DNA from: Rhynchonema sp. JSB1_4
Lineage: Eukaryota > Nematoda > Chromadorea > Monhysterida > Xyalidae
DNA: 18,554 nt
Direction of reading: 5' to 3'
NCBI GenBank assembly: GCA_030248065.1
Contig: JASAMV010005086.1
Span: 1 to 18,554, forward strand
Position numbers and translations under genes: made by a program. The notes beneath the pieces were generated by a model, which worked only from the letters and a program-made list of their open reading frames with translations, ran no database searches and had not been told where the DNA came from. Of this stretch, positions 1 to 8,869 are shown piece by piece; within the stretch, counting starts at the first letter, position 1, and each line of letters begins with the position of its first letter.

Positions 1-918
1 CTACTGTATCGGCCGAGCTTGGGGGGGGGGGCTAACAAAAATTTTTAAGTTTAATATTGATGAAAATGTGCTCTAAAACGCTCATTTCGCGCGTAGCGCG
101 CGATTTTTCGCCTGTTTGGAGTATACTTGCGTATTTTTTCCCGCAAAATATATTTTGGGAAAAAAAACCGTTTTTTTTCCGAAAAAAAAAACCGTTTTTT
201 TTCCAAATATTTTGCCAGTACTTAAGGATACCCATGGTCCAAAAACGCCTATTTTGGAGAAAATTTTGTCGGGAAATGGACTGAAACAGGCTAAAAAAGC
301 ACTTGGAGACTAAAAAGTGCTCATTTTGAACTGTTTAGCACCGATTTACATTGGTTTTGACAACATCCTTTCGCAACCTTTGAAAGTATCTCGGAAATTT
401 TTGGAAAAAAAACCGTTTTTTTTCAAAAGTTGCCACTTGGAAAAATTTCCGGAAAAATAAAAACGTATTTTTCCGGGCCTCGGAAAAAAAACGGTTTTTT
501 TTTCGGTTTTTTTTCCGGAACAAAACGGTTTTTTTTCCCGCCGCAAGTATAGTTTAGTGAAAAATACCGATTTCATACCATTTCGAGCAAAAATAGCAAC
601 CAATGACGGCCGCCGGGCGGCGACCTACCTACTGTATGTACCAAGATGGAGCGTCAATATACCTAACCTACTGTCCCTCCGGGGGACCCCTACCGCCCCA
701 CCCCTTGCTGCACCATTGGTCTTGTATATCTGACGACGTTTCATGGAAAACAATGAATATTCAACCAAAAAAAAAAGCCACAAAAAAACGAAAAAATTAT
801 GACAAAAATTGGGTTAAAATCTGAGCCAAAAATTAGGGCCGGGCCGGAGATTTGGGGGTTCGGGCCGGGCCCGGCCGGGGATTTGGGGGGTCGGGCCCCG
901 GCCCGATTGCGACCTCTG
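1..918 (+). mobile_element. Family U element, copy U1 (left end outside window)
   Basis: The right part of a GC-rich repeat that ends at the terminal inverted repeat GCCCGATTGCGACCTCTG (901-918). It shares with U2 and U4 the block around GATGAAAATGTGCTCTAAAAC, the block ATACCATTTCGAGCAAAAATAGCAACC, the word CCTACCTACTGTA, a G-run/C-run palindrome at 681-690, a TTATGACAAAAATTGGG block, and an array of GGCCGGGCC words (838-905). It is interrupted by the T insertion at 123-550. There is no coding capacity; long open frames here only reflect the GGCC array. A terminus starting CAGAG fits the hAT terminal consensus, but no transposase is present. Confidence 0.7.
123..550. mobile_element. Family T insertion made of A-tract/T-tract words, inside U1
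   Basis: Comparison with U4 (CGCCTATTTGGAGTGAAAAATATCG) shows that about 428 bp was inserted into U1 between GTTTGGAGT and GAAAAATACC. The insert starts ATACTTGCG and ends CGCAAGTAT, a 9-bp terminal inverted repeat. The interior iterates a near-palindromic word: GG, a run of eight A, CCG, a run of eight T, CC. The possible target duplication (TTTGGAGT / AGTTTAGT) is imperfect. No coding capacity. The superfamily is unassigned. Confidence 0.6.
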
Positions 919-952
919 CCCGATTCCCACCTCTGCTCTGGTCTCTTCGGCT

Positions 953-1806
953 CAGAGGTCGCAATCGGGCAGGGCCGACCTCGGGCCCGGCCCGGCCGGG
1001 CCGGGCCGAGCCGGGCCGGGCCGCGATTTTGGGCTTTTGGCTCGGGCCGGGCCGGGCCGGGCCGGAGATTTGGAGGGTCGGGCCGGGCCGGCCCGGCACC
1101 CCGGCCCGAAGCTTCTGAAGTGACTTATTTTACTGAAAAAGTGGGGTTTTTTTTGTCCAAAATGCTAAAATTTCTGATGCATTCAGCAAGTAAGTGATCA
1201 GTAAGTGATCATTGTCCAGTCGTGTGGCTACCCAGGCGTGCAATCAACCTACTGTACCACCAGAAAGGCCTGAAATCAACCTACCTACTGTACCGACCGG
1301 CCGAGCAAGGGGGGAACAAAATTTTCATGTCCAAGTTTCGATGAAAATGTACTCTAAAACCCTCCAAATTTTTCGATTATTTGGAATGAAAAATATGGAT
1401 TTTATACCATTTTGAACCAAAAATAGCAACCTACTGTACCAGCCGGGGGGCGGCGACCTACCTACTGTACCAGGATAGCACATCATCTACCTACTGTACC
1501 TAGGGGGGACCCCCCAGCCACACCATTGGTATTGTCTATCTGCCGACTTTTTCATGGAACACAATGAAATTTCAACAAAAAAAATTGATTCAAAAATCGC
1601 AAAAATTATGACAAAAATTGATTTAAATAAAATCTGAGCCAAAAATTCGGGCCGGGCCGGGCCGGGCCGGGCCGGAGGTTTAGGGGGTTCGGGCCGGCCC
1701 GGGCCGGCGATTGGGGGGTACGGGCGGGGCCGGGCCGGGCGGGGCCGGAGATATGGGGGCTAGGGCCGGGCCGGGCCGGCCAAACCCGGCCCGATTGCGA
1801 CCTCTG
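953..1806 (+). mobile_element. Complete family U element, copy U2 (854 bp)
   Basis: Bounded by perfect 18-bp terminal inverted repeats, CAGAGGTCGCAATCGGGC (953-970) and GCCCGATTGCGACCTCTG (1789-1806). Internal order: GGCCGGGCC array, AAGCTTCTGAAGTGACTTA block, a doubled GTAAGTGATCA, several copies of CCTACCTACTGTACC (1244-1500), the palindrome GGGGGGACCCCCC at 1503-1515, a TTATGACAAAAATTG block, then a second GGCCGGGCC array. No open frame beyond GGCC-derived Gly/Pro/Arg/Ala repeats. The terminus fits hAT, but the 8-bp flanks (CTTCGGCT and CGTTCAGC) do not match well, so the superfamily call is tentative. Confidence 0.75.
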
Positions 1807-1930
1807 CGTTCAGCTGCTTTGAAAAATTGAATCCTTGTCGTCGACGGGGCACGCATAATGGGAAAAGCTTGGACTGTTTCAAAATTGGCTCCCCCGGGCG
1901 CGACACAACGCGCGCCAGGCCAGGGCTCGC

Positions 1931-2155
1931 GCGGGAACTTTTTTTTGAAGGACGGGAAAAGTTGGGAAAATTTCCCGTTTTCCCCAAGGGTCCGGGAATT
2001 CTTTCAGGAAATGGAGTTTCGAACTCTGAAGGACGGGAAATGTCGCGGGAAATGGTTTTCAGAATTTTGAAGGACGGAAAATTGCGGGAAAAGGCCAGGA
2101 ATTTCCCGCGGAAAACAGATATTTCCCGTAAATTTCCCGCCCTAGATTTTGGTTT
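1931..2155. repeat. TTTCCCGCGGGAAA word array (family S), left arm
   Basis: Dense copies of GGGAA/TTCCC words, many forming the self-complementary TTTCCCGCGGGAAA or GGGAATTCCC. Lies in the left arm of the large palindrome. Apparent open frames are products of the repeat. Confidence 0.7.
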
Positions 2156-2514
2156 GAGAAGTTACTAACACAATAGTTGACCACTATAAACGTTCCTTTA
2201 CTTTAGATGTTTTAAAAAGTGGACAACACTTCCTGTTTGGACACCACAACTGTACAGTATTTACCAAGAATTCAGGCCTGTTCATGCTGAGACACGTGCA
2301 AGAGAGCGTTCTGGTTACACACACGTGCCATTAAATCCGTGAATTTCTGATTGATCGGTTCAGTGCGTGAGCCGCTAATTGTAAGTTGAAAAATGCAGCC
2401 TAGGTCAATTGCTCAGGGCCGTGATCATCATGAACAGGTCTGAGAAAGAGAAAATTCTATTTCCAACCCATACTAAAGAAGAAAAGTCAACAAGAGATGA
2501 TCTGATCGTTTCGA

Positions 2515-2965
2515 TTTCCCGTTTCCCGCGGGAAATTTCACGGGAATTACTGACGGGAATTCCCGCGCGGGAAATGGTCGAAGGACGGGAATTCCCGCGG
2601 GAATTTTCAGGCACTATTTCCCGCGGGAAATGGCACTATCTAAAATATTTCCCGGGAAATGGGGACGGGAAATTTCCCGCAAATTTCCCTCCCTCCCGCG
2701 TATTGCGCGGGAAAAAAATTTCCCGCCGTATTTTTCGACCTCAAAACCCTAAAAATTGCGCGCTCCGCGCCGCGATTTTTAGGGTTTAAAGTGGATGGCG
2801 GGAAATTTTTCTGGGAGGGAGGGATTCCGTCTGCCGGGAAATATTTCGATAGTGCCATTTCCGCGGGAAATAGTGCCTGAAACCCGCGCCCCGTACTTCG
2901 ACCAGTTTCCCGCGGCGGGAATTCCCGGTCAGCCCGTGAAATTTCCCGCGGGAAAATGGAAAACG
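2515..2965. repeat. TTTCCCGCGGGAAA word array across the palindrome centre
   Basis: Continuous GGGAAATTTCCC and CCCGCGGGAAAT words on both sides of the central hairpin at 2744-2787. The hairpin contains GCGCGCTCCGCGCCGCG between AAAAAT and ATTTTT. The left half (GGCACTATTTCCCGCGGG near 2610) reappears inverted at about 2855-2875. No gene is supported. Confidence 0.75.
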
Positions 2966-3349
2966 ACTAGGATCATATTCTTGTTGAGTTTTCTTCTTAG
3001 GTATGGGTTGGAATAAAATTTTTCTACTTTCTGCAGACCTCTTTCATAATAATTCGCGCCCTAAAAACAACTGACCCCACTGTTCAACTTACTAGCCGCG
3101 CTCACGCACTGAACAATACGAATCAGAAATTCAGCGGAGTTGAGTGGGGCAGCGTGTGTGTAACCAGAACGCTCTACTACACGTGTCCACAGTGGGAGCG
3201 GCCCTGGGTCCTCTCGGTGGGGGAGATGCTGTACAGTTGTGGTGTCCAAACAGAAGTGTTGTCCACTTTTTAAAAAACATCTGAATTGAATTATAGTGGT
3301 CCGATATTGTGTTAGTAACTTCTCAAACCAAAATCTAGGGCGGGGTGCG

Positions 3350-3560
3350 GGAAAATATACTGTTTCCGCGGGAAATCCTCACCTTTTCCGCAAATTTCCG
3401 TATTTTCAAAATTTCTGAAAACCATTTTCCGGCAACATTTCCCGTCCTTGTCCAAACCTCCGTTCAATTCCCGGAGTTTGGGGTTCCCAACTTTTCCGTC
3501 CCTTCAAAAAAAAATTCCCGCGCAAGCCTTGGCCTAGCGCGCTCCGCTAGCGCGCGCGCC
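3350..3560. repeat. TTTCCCGCGGGAAA word array (family S), right arm
   Basis: Degenerate inverted counterpart of 1931-2155. Includes the short palindrome GCGCGCTCCGCTAGCGCGCGC near 3538-3558. No gene is supported. Confidence 0.6.
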
Positions 3561-3640
3561 CGGGGAAAACAATTTGAAACGGTGTTTCCCATTATGGTGC
3601 CGCTATACGACAAGGATTCGATTTTTCAAAGCAGCTAAAC

Positions 3641-4461
3641 GCAGAATTCGGCAAGTCGGCGCAGTTTAGGCCGGCCCGGCCCAGCCGACCCCCAAATCTC
3701 CCAGCCAGCCCAGCCCCCAAATCTCCGGCCCGGCCCAGCCCAGACCCCGGAATCCAGCCCCGGCCCAGCCCAGCCCGGCCCGAATTTTTGGCTCAGATTT
3801 TCCTTTTTCAGAATGATTTTGTCATAATTTTTCACGATTTTTGAATCAATTTTTTTTGTTGAAATTTCAGTCTGAAGGAAAAAAAGTCGGCAGATTTAGA
3901 CAAATTCAAAATGGTGGGCTGGGGGAATCCCCCTAGCTACAGTAGGTCAGATGACGCGCCGCATCCTGGTACATCTAGGTAATCGCCGCCGGCTGAGCTT
4001 TACAGTAATTTGTTATTTTTGGTTCAAAATGGTCTGAAATCCATATTTTTAGAGTCCAATAATCGAAAATTTGGAGGTGCATTTTCATCTGAACTTGGAC
4101 ATGAAAAATTTTGTTCCCCCTAGCTCGGCCGGCTGGTACAGTAGGTAGGTTGATTTCAGGCCTTTCTGGTGGTACAGTAGTGGGGTGCCACGCCTGATAG
4201 CCACCAACAACTGGAGGCAGATGATCACTTACTGATCACTTACTTATTGAATGCATCAGAAAATTTTAGTATTTTGGACAAAAAAAACCCACTTTTTCGT
4301 GAATAAGTCACTTCAGACTCAGGCCTCGGCCCGGCCCGCCCCGACCCTCCGAATCTCCCCGCCCCCCCCCCGGCCCCGCCCCGCCCGAGCCGAGGCCCAA
4401 AATCGCGGCCCGGCCCGGCTCGGCCCGGCCCGCCGGAGGTCGGGCCGGCCCGATTAACTGA
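3641..4461 (-). mobile_element. Degenerate family U copy U3 in the right palindrome arm
   Basis: Inverted counterpart of U2. It shows GGCC-rich words at 3660-3780 and 4325-4460, GTCATAATTTTT, a G-run/C-run palindrome at 3921-3933, ACAGTAGGTAGGTTGATTTCAGG at 4138-4160, TGATCACTTAC at 4222-4245 and AAGTCACTTCAG at 4306-4317. The inner terminal repeat is badly decayed (GCAGAATTCGGCAAGTCGGC). Positions 4490-4635 continue as the inverted copy of the end of U1. It probably arose by inverted duplication rather than separate insertion, because the spacer next to it (CTCTGGTCTTC on the minus strand) is duplicated too. Confidence 0.65.
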
Positions 4462-4635
4462 AGACCAGAGCGGAGGTGAGAAATGGGCAGAAGGTCGCAC
4501 GAGAGCCATGCTCCGCCCCGGCCCGACCCGGAGCCCCCCGCCGCAGCCTTTTCAGCTAGATTTTAACCCAATTTTTGTCATAATTTTTTTCAAGTTTTCA
4601 GCCTCTTTTTTTGGTTGAAAATTCATTGTTTTCCA

Positions 4636-5087
4636 CTGATTATTGTGACTACTTCGTTCAGTTACGTATACATTTTGTCTTTTATGGCTGCCGTTTTGCG
4701 ACGCACTTGGACTTTAAATTGCTAACTGCACAACCGTCCGGTGTATGGAAGCAAATAAATGCCCGTTTTTGTATATGTGTGTAGGCTTTGGGAAGTTCCA
4801 GGCTTTGTTCTAATTGTCGGCGTTCTCCTCAATTAGATGTTTGTTGAAATCAGGCGTAACGCGATTGTGAAGCATTGCCTGTCCATGTATACAGCATTTT
4901 ACTGTTTCGCAACTTTTTATTCACTTTATTAAGGCACAGTTTCGATTGCACAAGTCGGCTTTAGATTACACATCGCCGATAATTATACAATGTTTTCTCG
5001 AATTCTGAGACTCTTGCAAACATTTTCAGTTTTCATTCAGAAATACCAGTTGAGTGTAAAAGTCACAGGCAACCATAACTCAGCGAA
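4636..5087. other. 5' flank of gene 1
   Basis: Single-copy-looking sequence between the end of the palindrome and the first ATG. T-rich tracts TTTTCAGTTTTCATTCAG end at 5040. No ORF or RNA gene is recognisable. Confidence 0.5.
5023..5040 (+). promoter_or_regulatory. Possible spliced-leader trans-splice acceptor of gene 1
   Basis: A pyrimidine-rich TTTTCAGTTTTCATTCAG lies 47 bp upstream of the ATG at 5088. Nematode mRNAs often receive a spliced leader at such a site just 5' of the start. This is inferred from the motif and spacing only; it could also be the acceptor of an ordinary 5' UTR intron. Confidence 0.3.
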
Positions 5088-7423
5088 ATGCACACTCAAT
5101 GGATTCTAGTCTGCGTCGGAGCAATTACGTTCGTGAGCTTGCCAATTCAGGCAAATGAGATAGCAGAACGACTGTTGGCAGTGGTGGAGAATATTGAGAG
5201 TGAAGTACAGCTGCCTCCTGAACTCAAATTGCCGAAAATCAGCCGGTAAGCAAAGAAGGGCTAAAGACGGTAAATGAAGACGACAATTTTGGCCAGTTTT
5301 GGAAAAAATATTCTGTGGTGGCTGCAGAAAGCCGCGAAGCAATGTAGCGGTCGCAGGCAGGGTTGGGCAAAAAAACGACGGGGTTTTTTCTCACAAAAAC
5401 GACGTTTTTAAAAAAACGTCTGGGTCGTTTTTCGTTTTTTTTAAATCCTGTATTTTCTTGATTTTCCCTGATTTTTCAGGGAAAGTACCATAATTTTAAA
5501 GGAAAATAATTTTTTTTACCCATTTTGTTCAAAAAATTTCCGACCAATTTTTACTTTGTCGAGATATAGTAAATTTCCAAATTCGCTGCCGCTCAGTAAA
5601 ATATACGCCCCATAATTAATGTCAAGTTATAAACCCGAACGCTAACCATGCGCGGTTCTGAAACATTGCACGCAGTTGCCTGTCTGGCTGGCAAGCTGCG
5701 TGTGTGTGACTGTCTCAATGTTTCACAAGTTGAATTTCGGGTTTAGAACCTGACATTAACTATGGGGCGTACTTTACTGTGCGGCAGCGAATTTGGAAAT
5801 TTACGATACTACGTCGATATACGGAGTTTGACTTTCAATGCGGGTCCCGGCCAAAGTTAGTCCCATGATGCGGGTCTGATATGGGATGTTAACAACTCGC
5901 TAGAAAAGGGTTGAAACCCGTTTATTTTGGCTCAGAACACATAGAGTTACTTCATTTAACCACGTTTTCTTCCCAACATGAATGTTTTAAAACTTTTTTG
6001 GGACATGTTTCGGTCATCTGAGCGTTTTTAATTAAAAACATTTTTTCAAAAAAACGAATTTTTGAAAAATGTTTTTTGTCCAATCCTGGTCGCAAGTTTG
6101 GTGATCGGCTTGAATCTGCTTTGGTCAGACGAGTTTTTTACTATTGGATAATTGGATATCTTGGATATCACGCCACCAAGTTCGCTCCAGCGCTCTTTGG
6201 AATCAACAGTGCGGAAGCAAATCCACGAAAGTTTTTCTGCACATGCCTACTAATATTTCGGAACTACAAAAATTAAATAAGCTTCTCAGAATTCTGCGCG
6301 ATCTCGCTCAGCTGCCAGAAAAGGCAACGACGCCCGATCCAGCTGCAGAATTGGAGCGAGCCGAACATCTGAGCAAAATCAAGGCGCGATTGAATGTGAG
6401 TCACTAAATCTGTATTCTACAATTGTTCTACAATTTGTGCTTAAAATCCGAAGGTTTGTTTGGGTTATTAGGTGGTTTTGGCCCACATGGTTTGTGCATT
6501 CGTCGAAGCTGTACTGAGCTGAGCTGAGCGTAAAGCCGGAGCTAGTTATTTTTTAGTCACGTAGCTTTCTCTATGCATCAGTGTCGAAAAAGATACAAAA
6601 CGGGTAACCAAGAACGCTGCACAAACCGAACTTGTGTCTATGGTGTTATTTTCATTTCATACAGTGCACCTAAAATGTTCAGAAACAGCATTTCAGAAAT
6701 TGCGAAGTCGACCGATTCTGCCACAACACGCCGAGCTCGTGCAGAAACTGCTGAAGGACTACCAGGATTTGCTTGACAGTCAGAGTCAACAGGAGGAGGG
6801 CAGAGACGTCTTTTATGAGGTTATGAGATTTTTGAAGGAAAAGTTATGTGAAACCTTTAAGTCCAAAATACACATCATAACTTTTTCAGCTGCCACCGGT
6901 TGTACCCGAAGATCTCGATCTGGGCAAACTGCCTGCGGATTACAAGTTTGACTCCGAAGAGTCCTCAGCTGCACCAGTACCCGCTCAGGAGAAGAAGGAG
7001 GCCGAAAGTCCCAAGGTGGAAGTAGCATCTGCTGACGAACAGACCGAAGAAGAAAGAGTGGAACAACCTGAGATCCCGGAAGAACTTCCATCAGCTCCTG
7101 AGGAGAAAGCAGTAGAGCCGGCAAACCAAGAGAAGCCAAGCGAACCCCAGGAGACCTTTACACCAGCAGAAGGACCCGAAGAGCGCCCGGCGGCACAACC
7201 GGCCAGTGGACAAACGGACTCATCAGTACTCGATGATGTTGTCGAATCAATCGACAAATGGCTGGCAGAAACCGATGAGGGGCTACTCTCAGACAAGGGC
7301 TTGGAATCGATTGAAACCGAAAAACCTGAAGATCACGCAAAAGAGGAGTTCTTGGCTCCCGAGATCGAGAACCCCTTCGACGATATTGCTGTGAGAGAAG
7401 GTGACTTCTTGGTAGCTCAATAA
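5088..7423 (+). CDS. Secreted acidic helical protein of unknown function (4 exons, 306 aa)
   Basis: Exons 5088-5245, 6290-6395, 6697-6819 and 6890-7423 join in frame (921 nt, ending TAA). The donors are GTAAG, GTGAGT and GTTATG (the last is weak); the acceptors are CTTCTCAG, ATTTCAG and TTTTTCAG. Residues 1-22 (MHTQWILVCVGAITFVSLPI...) form a signal peptide, with likely cleavage after IQA. Residues 23 to about 130 are charged and probably helical (AERLLAVVENIESEV; LVQKLLKDYQDLLDSQ). About 130-240 is a Glu/Pro/Ala-rich linker, and the tail is acidic (DDVVESIDKWLAETDEG; ENPFDDIAV). There is no transmembrane segment after the signal peptide and no catalytic motif or cysteine-rich domain, so it is probably exported and acidic. 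I recognise no family; a secreted or cuticle-associated structural protein or a parasite-secreted protein are only guesses. The first intron (1,044 bp) carries a transposon. A missed small exon in it cannot be excluded, although the phases fit without one. Confidence 0.75.
5358..6088. mobile_element. hAT-type non-autonomous element (731 bp) in intron 1 of gene 1
   Basis: The left end is CAGGGTTGGGCAAAAAA and the right end, read on the other strand, is CAGGATTGGACAAAAAA (15 of 17 match). Flanking 8-bp direct repeats are GTCGCAGG (5350-5357) and GTCGCAAG (6089-6096), 7 of 8 identical. An 8-bp duplication and a CAGGG terminus are the established hAT signature. The left subterminal part iterates AAAAACGAC words. 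There is no transposase. It contains the foldback at 5567-5811 and accounts for most of the intron's length. Confidence 0.8.
5567..5811. mobile_element. Foldback element nested in the intronic hAT element
   Basis: Inverted arms of about 75-80 bp: AAATTTCCAAATTCGCTGCCG with ATACGCCCCAT and TAATGTCA on the left, and their complements on the right (TGACATTAACTATGGGGCGT, GCGGCAGCGAATTTGG). A short inner stem TGAAACATTG / CAATGTTTCA encloses a GTGTGTGTG-containing loop. The arms differ by scattered substitutions. Ends are set by loss of pairing and no clean target duplication is seen. Confidence 0.7.
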
Positions 7424-8452
7424 TCGCTTGAGATTTTTATGAATTTTTCAATTTTTCGAATATTTTCGAACGCCTTGTGGGTCAGAATTCCACCGTGGGT
7501 GCCTTTGATTCTTTTTTCTTCAAGTTTTGTGATTTCTGTGCAATATTTTTGATTGAAATAACACTGCGGGCCGAGCAAACTGGTCTTTGTCAAAGTACTC
7601 ACCAGCAGGTAACGGAATTTAGAAGAGTTTTGAGCTGTCCATCTGTGAACATTAGAATTGAGTTAGTGATCAAATGTGGCTAGAGGTGTACGACTAGGCA
7701 AAATGTTTCTCAGATTTTTCCTGTGATATTTCATGCGTGCGTGACTCTGACTGTTCATGTATAATATTGATACCATCATTGTATTGCGTTTTGTTTTGTG
7801 GTCGAAAACGTTCAAATCTATTGCCGCCATATTTTCGTGTTTTTCAGATAAATTAGAACACCGCCTGCTGTGCTGTGGATTTGATTTTTCGATCACAAGA
7901 TAAAATACAGTGCATTGAACAAACGGTATAATATTATGAACTGCAGTCTCGATTACACACATATGTGAAACATCACACCCAGCACAGGACGGAGTCCAAT
8001 GTTGCACAGTCTCGAAAATCAATAGTAGAATGACGCGTCACAAGAAAATAATACATATTGTAGTTGTCCAGAACACACACGAAAATATCAAACCGACCTT
8101 GTCAAATCCTAGGCATCATCAAACTTGGTGATCAGATCGGATGCTCCTGATCACGTGACTTTTCTTACCTTGAGCGTTTTTGCTATTTACATATTTCACT
8201 GCAAAATTGGGACCAACACAAAAGTTGTTGATTACATTTAGTTTATTAGTTACTAGTTATTATTCAACATCGTCTGCTGCCAACAAGCAAACTCACCCAT
8301 TGCTTTGTACATTTAGTTGTCTATGCTATTCGAACTAGTGGGATCTGTGACTATGACGCAATATCCACAGTGTAAACTGTCACCTGACCCAAGGCAGACC
8401 CTATCCGGATGACCAAATTTAACACCTGTTTCCACGTTTCAACATGTTCCAG
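7424..8452. other. Intergenic region after gene 1
   Basis: No convincing gene on either strand. An A/T-rich 3' flank follows the TAA. There is no canonical AATAAA close to the stop; the nearest similar hexamer context is GAAATAACA near 7556. A 119-codon minus-strand open frame here has no recognisable domain and no splice context. Confidence 0.4.
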
Positions 8453-8628
8453 CCCGTTTCCGTCTGCGTGACGCAGTGTTCAAGTCGAGTTCCCACCTCG
8501 ACGATGTCACCATCAACGTGTTGCCCCTGCCACACATGCATCCATTGCCACCGATCCCCACCAGTCCCAGACGCATTCCGCCCATCAGGACTCGATCACG
8601 CATGTGGAGTCGATTTCAGATTGCCACG
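8453..8628 (+). CDS. Possible upstream exon of the DB-module gene
   Basis: After the acceptor ACATGTTCCAG there is an open frame reading FRLRDAVFKSSSHLDDVTIN followed by a Pro-rich stretch (LPLPHMHPLPPIPTSPRR). Its PPIP and PP-I words resemble those of the next exon (FPPIFVPTGFPPI). A possible donor after 8628 (CCACG|GTTATT) leaves phase 0, as at every other junction of the gene, and would splice directly to 8933. No signal-peptide exon was found upstream. The case rests on composition and phase only. Confidence 0.3.
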
Positions 8629-8869
8629 GTTATTCGGGGGCATCAGAGCTGGTCATGAAGTCATGTTTGCGGGCGGATCACCCCAGTGAAACTTTACCAC
8701 TGCAGTTGTGCTATAGTTCGAGTCTGCCTAATTTGTGAAGCACAACTTGTTCGCGAACGAACTGTGAAACATCAGTGCGCATGTCATGCCTGTTTACACG
8801 ACATGACATGAAATGTCCAATTAAGATTACTGTGCACGATTATACACTCTGCCTGTTAAACACGGGCCC

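Larger units (their letters stand above)
744..4635. repeat. Giant imperfect palindrome (about 3.9 kb) centred near 2765
   Basis: The outer ends are TGGAAAACAATGAA at 744 and its reverse complement TTCATTGTTTTCCA ending at 4635. Matching pairs run inward: 1104-1195 with 4225-4335 (CTTCTGAAGTGACTTA, TGATCACTTAC), 1230-1515 with 3915-4190, 1815-1870 with 3590-3640 (AGCTGCTTTGAAAAAT), 2160-2300 with 3230-3335 (GTGGACAACACTTC), and 2310-2360 with 3095-3180 (GAACGCTCT, CAGAAATTC). The middle is a hairpin at 2744-2787 (AAACCCTAAAAAT / ATTTTTAGGGTTT). The arms differ by many substitutions and small indels, so the duplication is old rather than an assembly fold-back. The left edge lies inside U1, so the inverted duplication includes repeats that were already there. 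Confidence 0.8.

Noticed and set aside
799..1197. Open frames rich in Gly/Pro/Arg/Ala in GGCC arrays (also near 3635-3835, 4240-4509, 11647-11930, 12307-12582)
   Set aside because: They exist in both strands and several frames because GGCCGGGCC words lack stop codons; no start context, splice structure or domain.
1..4635. CRISPR-like or satellite array
   Set aside because: Word spacing is irregular, spacers are not unique, and the genes are intron-containing eukaryotic genes.
744..4635. Assembly fold-back artefact
   Set aside because: The two arms differ by many substitutions and indels, which an artefactual read fold-back would not show.
6813..7296. Minus-strand open frames opposite exon 4 of gene 1
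   Set aside because: Shadows of the Glu/Pro-rich plus-strand exon, which has matching splice phases and a stop that closes the model.
7663..8022. 119-codon minus-strand frame
   Set aside because: No recognisable domain, no supporting neighbours or splice signals; length is within chance for this composition.
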